From positions 1-8,880 of the forward strand of contig PNJM01000092.1 in NCBI GenBank assembly GCA_013821865.1: DNA of 8,880 nt, in the 5' to 3' direction. The DNA comes from Rhodocyclaceae bacterium (GTDB lineage: Bacteria; Pseudomonadota; Gammaproteobacteria; Burkholderiales; Rhodocyclaceae). The notes below the pieces were generated by a model, which saw nothing but the letters and a program-made list of their open reading frames with translations, was not told the DNA's origin and ran no database searches. Made by a program: the position numbers and the translations under genes. Position 1 is the stretch's first letter. The number at the start of each line of letters is the position of its first letter. Positions 7,382 to 8,880 of the stretch are shown here, piece by piece.

Positions 7382-8880
7382 ATGCAACTCAATCCCTCTG
7401 AAATCAGCGACCTGATCAAGAGCAAGATCCAGAATCTGCAACTGGCCGCCACCGCCCGCACAGAAGGCACCGTCGTCTCCGTGACCGACGGCATCTGCCG
7501 CGTGCACGGCCTGGCCGACGTCATGCAGGGCGAAATGCTGGAATTTCCCGGCAACACCTTCGGCCTGGCGCTGAACCTCGAACGCGATTCCGTCGGCGCG
7601 GTTATTCTCGGCGCCTACGAGCACATCTCCGAAGGCGACACCGTGAAATGCACGGGCCGCATCCTCGAAGTGCCGGTCGGGCCCGAAATGCTCGGCCGCG
7701 TGGTGAACGCGCTGGGCCAGCCCATCGACGGCAAGGGCCCCATCGCCGCCAAGCTCTCCGAGCCGATCGAGAAGATCGCCCCGGGCGTGATCTGGCGGAA
7801 GTCCGTGTCGCAGCCGGTGCAGACCGGCCTCAAGTCCATCGACTCCATGGTGCCTATCGGCCGCGGCCAGCGCGAACTGATCATCGGCGACCGCCAGACC
7901 GGCAAGACGGCGGTGGCCATCGACACCATCATCAACCAGAAGGGCAAGGACCTCTTCTGCGTCTACGTCGCCATCGGCCAGAAGGCCTCGACGGTGAAGA
8001 ACGTGATCCGCAAGCTGGAGGAAACCGGCGCGCTGGAATACACCATCGTCGTCGTCGCCACCGCCTCCGAGTCCGCCGCGATGCAGTACATCGCCCCGTA
8101 CTCCGGCTGCACCATGGGCGAATATTTCCGCGACCGCGGCCAGGACGCCCTGATCATTTATGACGACTTGACCAAGCAGGCCTGGGCCTACCGACAGATC
8201 TCCCTGCTGCTGCGCCGCCCGCCCGGCCGCGAAGCCTATCCCGGCGACGTGTTCTATCTGCACTCCCGCCTGCTCGAGCGCGCCGCCCGCGTCAGCGAAG
8301 AGTATGTCGAGAAGTTCACCAACGGCCAGGTCAAGGGCAAGACCGGTTCGCTTACCGCGCTCCCCGTCATCGAGACGCAGGCCGGCGACGTGACCGCCTT
8401 CGTGCCGACCAACGTCATCTCGATTACCGACGGCCAGATCTTCCTGGAAACCGACCTCTTCAACGCCGGCATCCGTCCCGCCATCAACGCGGGCATCTCG
8501 GTGTCCCGCGTCGGCGGCGCCGCCCAGACCAAGGTCATCAAGAAGCTCGGCGGCGGCGTGCGTCTGGCCCTCGCCCAGTACCGCGAACTCGCCGCCTTCG
8601 CCCAGTTTGCCTCCGACCTGGACGAAGCCACCCGCAAGCAGCTCGAGCGCGGCCGCATGGTGACGGAACTCATGAAGCAGGCCCAGTACTCGCCGATGCA
8701 GGTGGCGGAAATGGCCGTGACGCTGTTTACCATCAACAAGGGCTACTTCGACGACGTCGAGGTGAAACGCGCGCTCGGCTTCGAATCCGCGCTGCACCAG
8801 TTCATGCGGCAGAAGCACGCTGACCTCATGAACAAGATCGAAAGCAGCAAGGACCTCGACGCCGATGCGGAAAAGGCCCT
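7382..8880 (+). CDS. atpA: F1Fo ATP synthase subunit alpha, C-terminus cut by window edge
   Basis: The frame is open from the ATG at 7382 to the right edge, giving 499 full codons plus two bases; E. coli AtpA has 513 residues, so about 14 are missing. Residue numbering matches E. coli closely. Walker A is GDRQTGKT (169-176), the Walker B region is [12 protein letters not shown] (256-267), and the arginine finger R376 lies in [13 protein letters not shown] (372-384). The N-terminal beta-barrel and the C-terminal helical domain are intact, with [18 protein letters not shown] (397-414) being conserved. It forms the F1 hexamer with beta; its nucleotide site is non-catalytic but supplies the arginine finger. 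AGGAG (7369-7373), overlapping the atpH stop, lies eight bases upstream of the start. atpG, atpD and atpC are expected just beyond the window. Confidence 0.98.
   Translation, partial: MQLNPSEISDLIKSKIQNLQLAATARTEGTVVSVTDGICRVHGLADVMQGEMLEFPGNTFGLALNLERDSVGAVILGAYEHISEGDTVKCTGRILEVPVGPEMLGRVVNALGQPIDGKGPIAAKLSEPIEKIAPGVIWRKSVSQPVQTGLKSIDSMVPIGRGQRELIIGDRQTGKTAVAIDTIINQKGKDLFCVYVAIGQKASTVKNVIRKLEETGALEYTIVVVATASESAAMQYIAPYSGCTMGEYFRDRGQDALIIYDDLTKQAWAYRQISLLLRRPPGREAYPGDVFYLHSRLLERAARVSEEYVEKFTNGQVKGKTGSLTALPVIETQAGDVTAFVPTNVISITDGQIFLETDLFNAGIRPAINAGISVSRVGGAAQTKVIKKLGGGVRLALAQYRELAAFAQFASDLDEATRKQLERGRMVTELMKQAQYSPMQVAEMAVTLFTINKGYFDDVEVKRALGFESALHQFMRQKHADLMNKIESSKDLDADAEKA

Noticed and set aside
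7376..8818. A 480-codon minus-strand ORF opposite atpA
   Set aside because: The plus-strand frame encodes a near-canonical ATP synthase alpha subunit. The antisense product is a His/Gly/Asp-rich shadow.

Overview
This window looks like chromosomal DNA from a GC-rich betaproteobacterium, with a Rhodocyclales-like flavour. The basis is the F1Fo ATP synthase gene order and protein sequences, the high GC with strong G/C preference at third codon positions, and a GC-rich intergenic hairpin cluster of a kind I recall from betaproteobacterial genomes. No database search was possible, so the taxonomic guess is only moderately secure. Both window edges cut through genes.

Left part (1-4587), minus strand. 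A four-gene cluster reads right to left: a short ArsR-type repressor (4587-4279), a predicted Tat-exported or membrane-anchored amidohydrolase (4278-3052), a fused lysophospholipid transporter/acyltransferase (LplT-PlsC type, 2969-1089), and a large DUF2339 membrane protein that runs off the left edge (1078-1). Spacings are operon-like: the arsR stop codon abuts the amidohydrolase start with no gap, and only 10 bases separate the transporter-acyltransferase stop from the DUF2339 start. The one larger gap (82 bases, 2970-3051) is filled with stem-loops. The last of these contains the Shine-Dalgarno sequence of the transporter-acyltransferase gene.

Divergent control region (4588-4843). A minus-strand sigma70-like promoter for arsR and a plus-strand sigma70-like promoter for the atp operon point away from each other. 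A perfect 7-bp inverted repeat overlaps the spacer and -10 box of the atp promoter. The remaining bases (4624-4726 and the 4762-4843 leader) show no gene or RNA that I can recognise.

Right part (4844-8880), plus strand. This is the start of a classical proteobacterial F1Fo ATP synthase operon, atpI-atpB-atpE-atpF-atpH-atpA. The atpA gene is cut by the right edge about 14 codons before its expected end; atpG, atpD and atpC presumably follow. All key residues visible in a, c and alpha are present, and the c subunit carries an aspartate of the usual proton type. Intergenic gaps are tiny except before atpE and atpF, which have strong ribosome binding sites.

The ATP synthase half is ordinary. The less-explained material is the ArsR/amidohydrolase/lipid-remodelling/DUF2339 cluster and its stem-loop region. 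I do not see a clearly new defence, mobile or RNA-guided system here.
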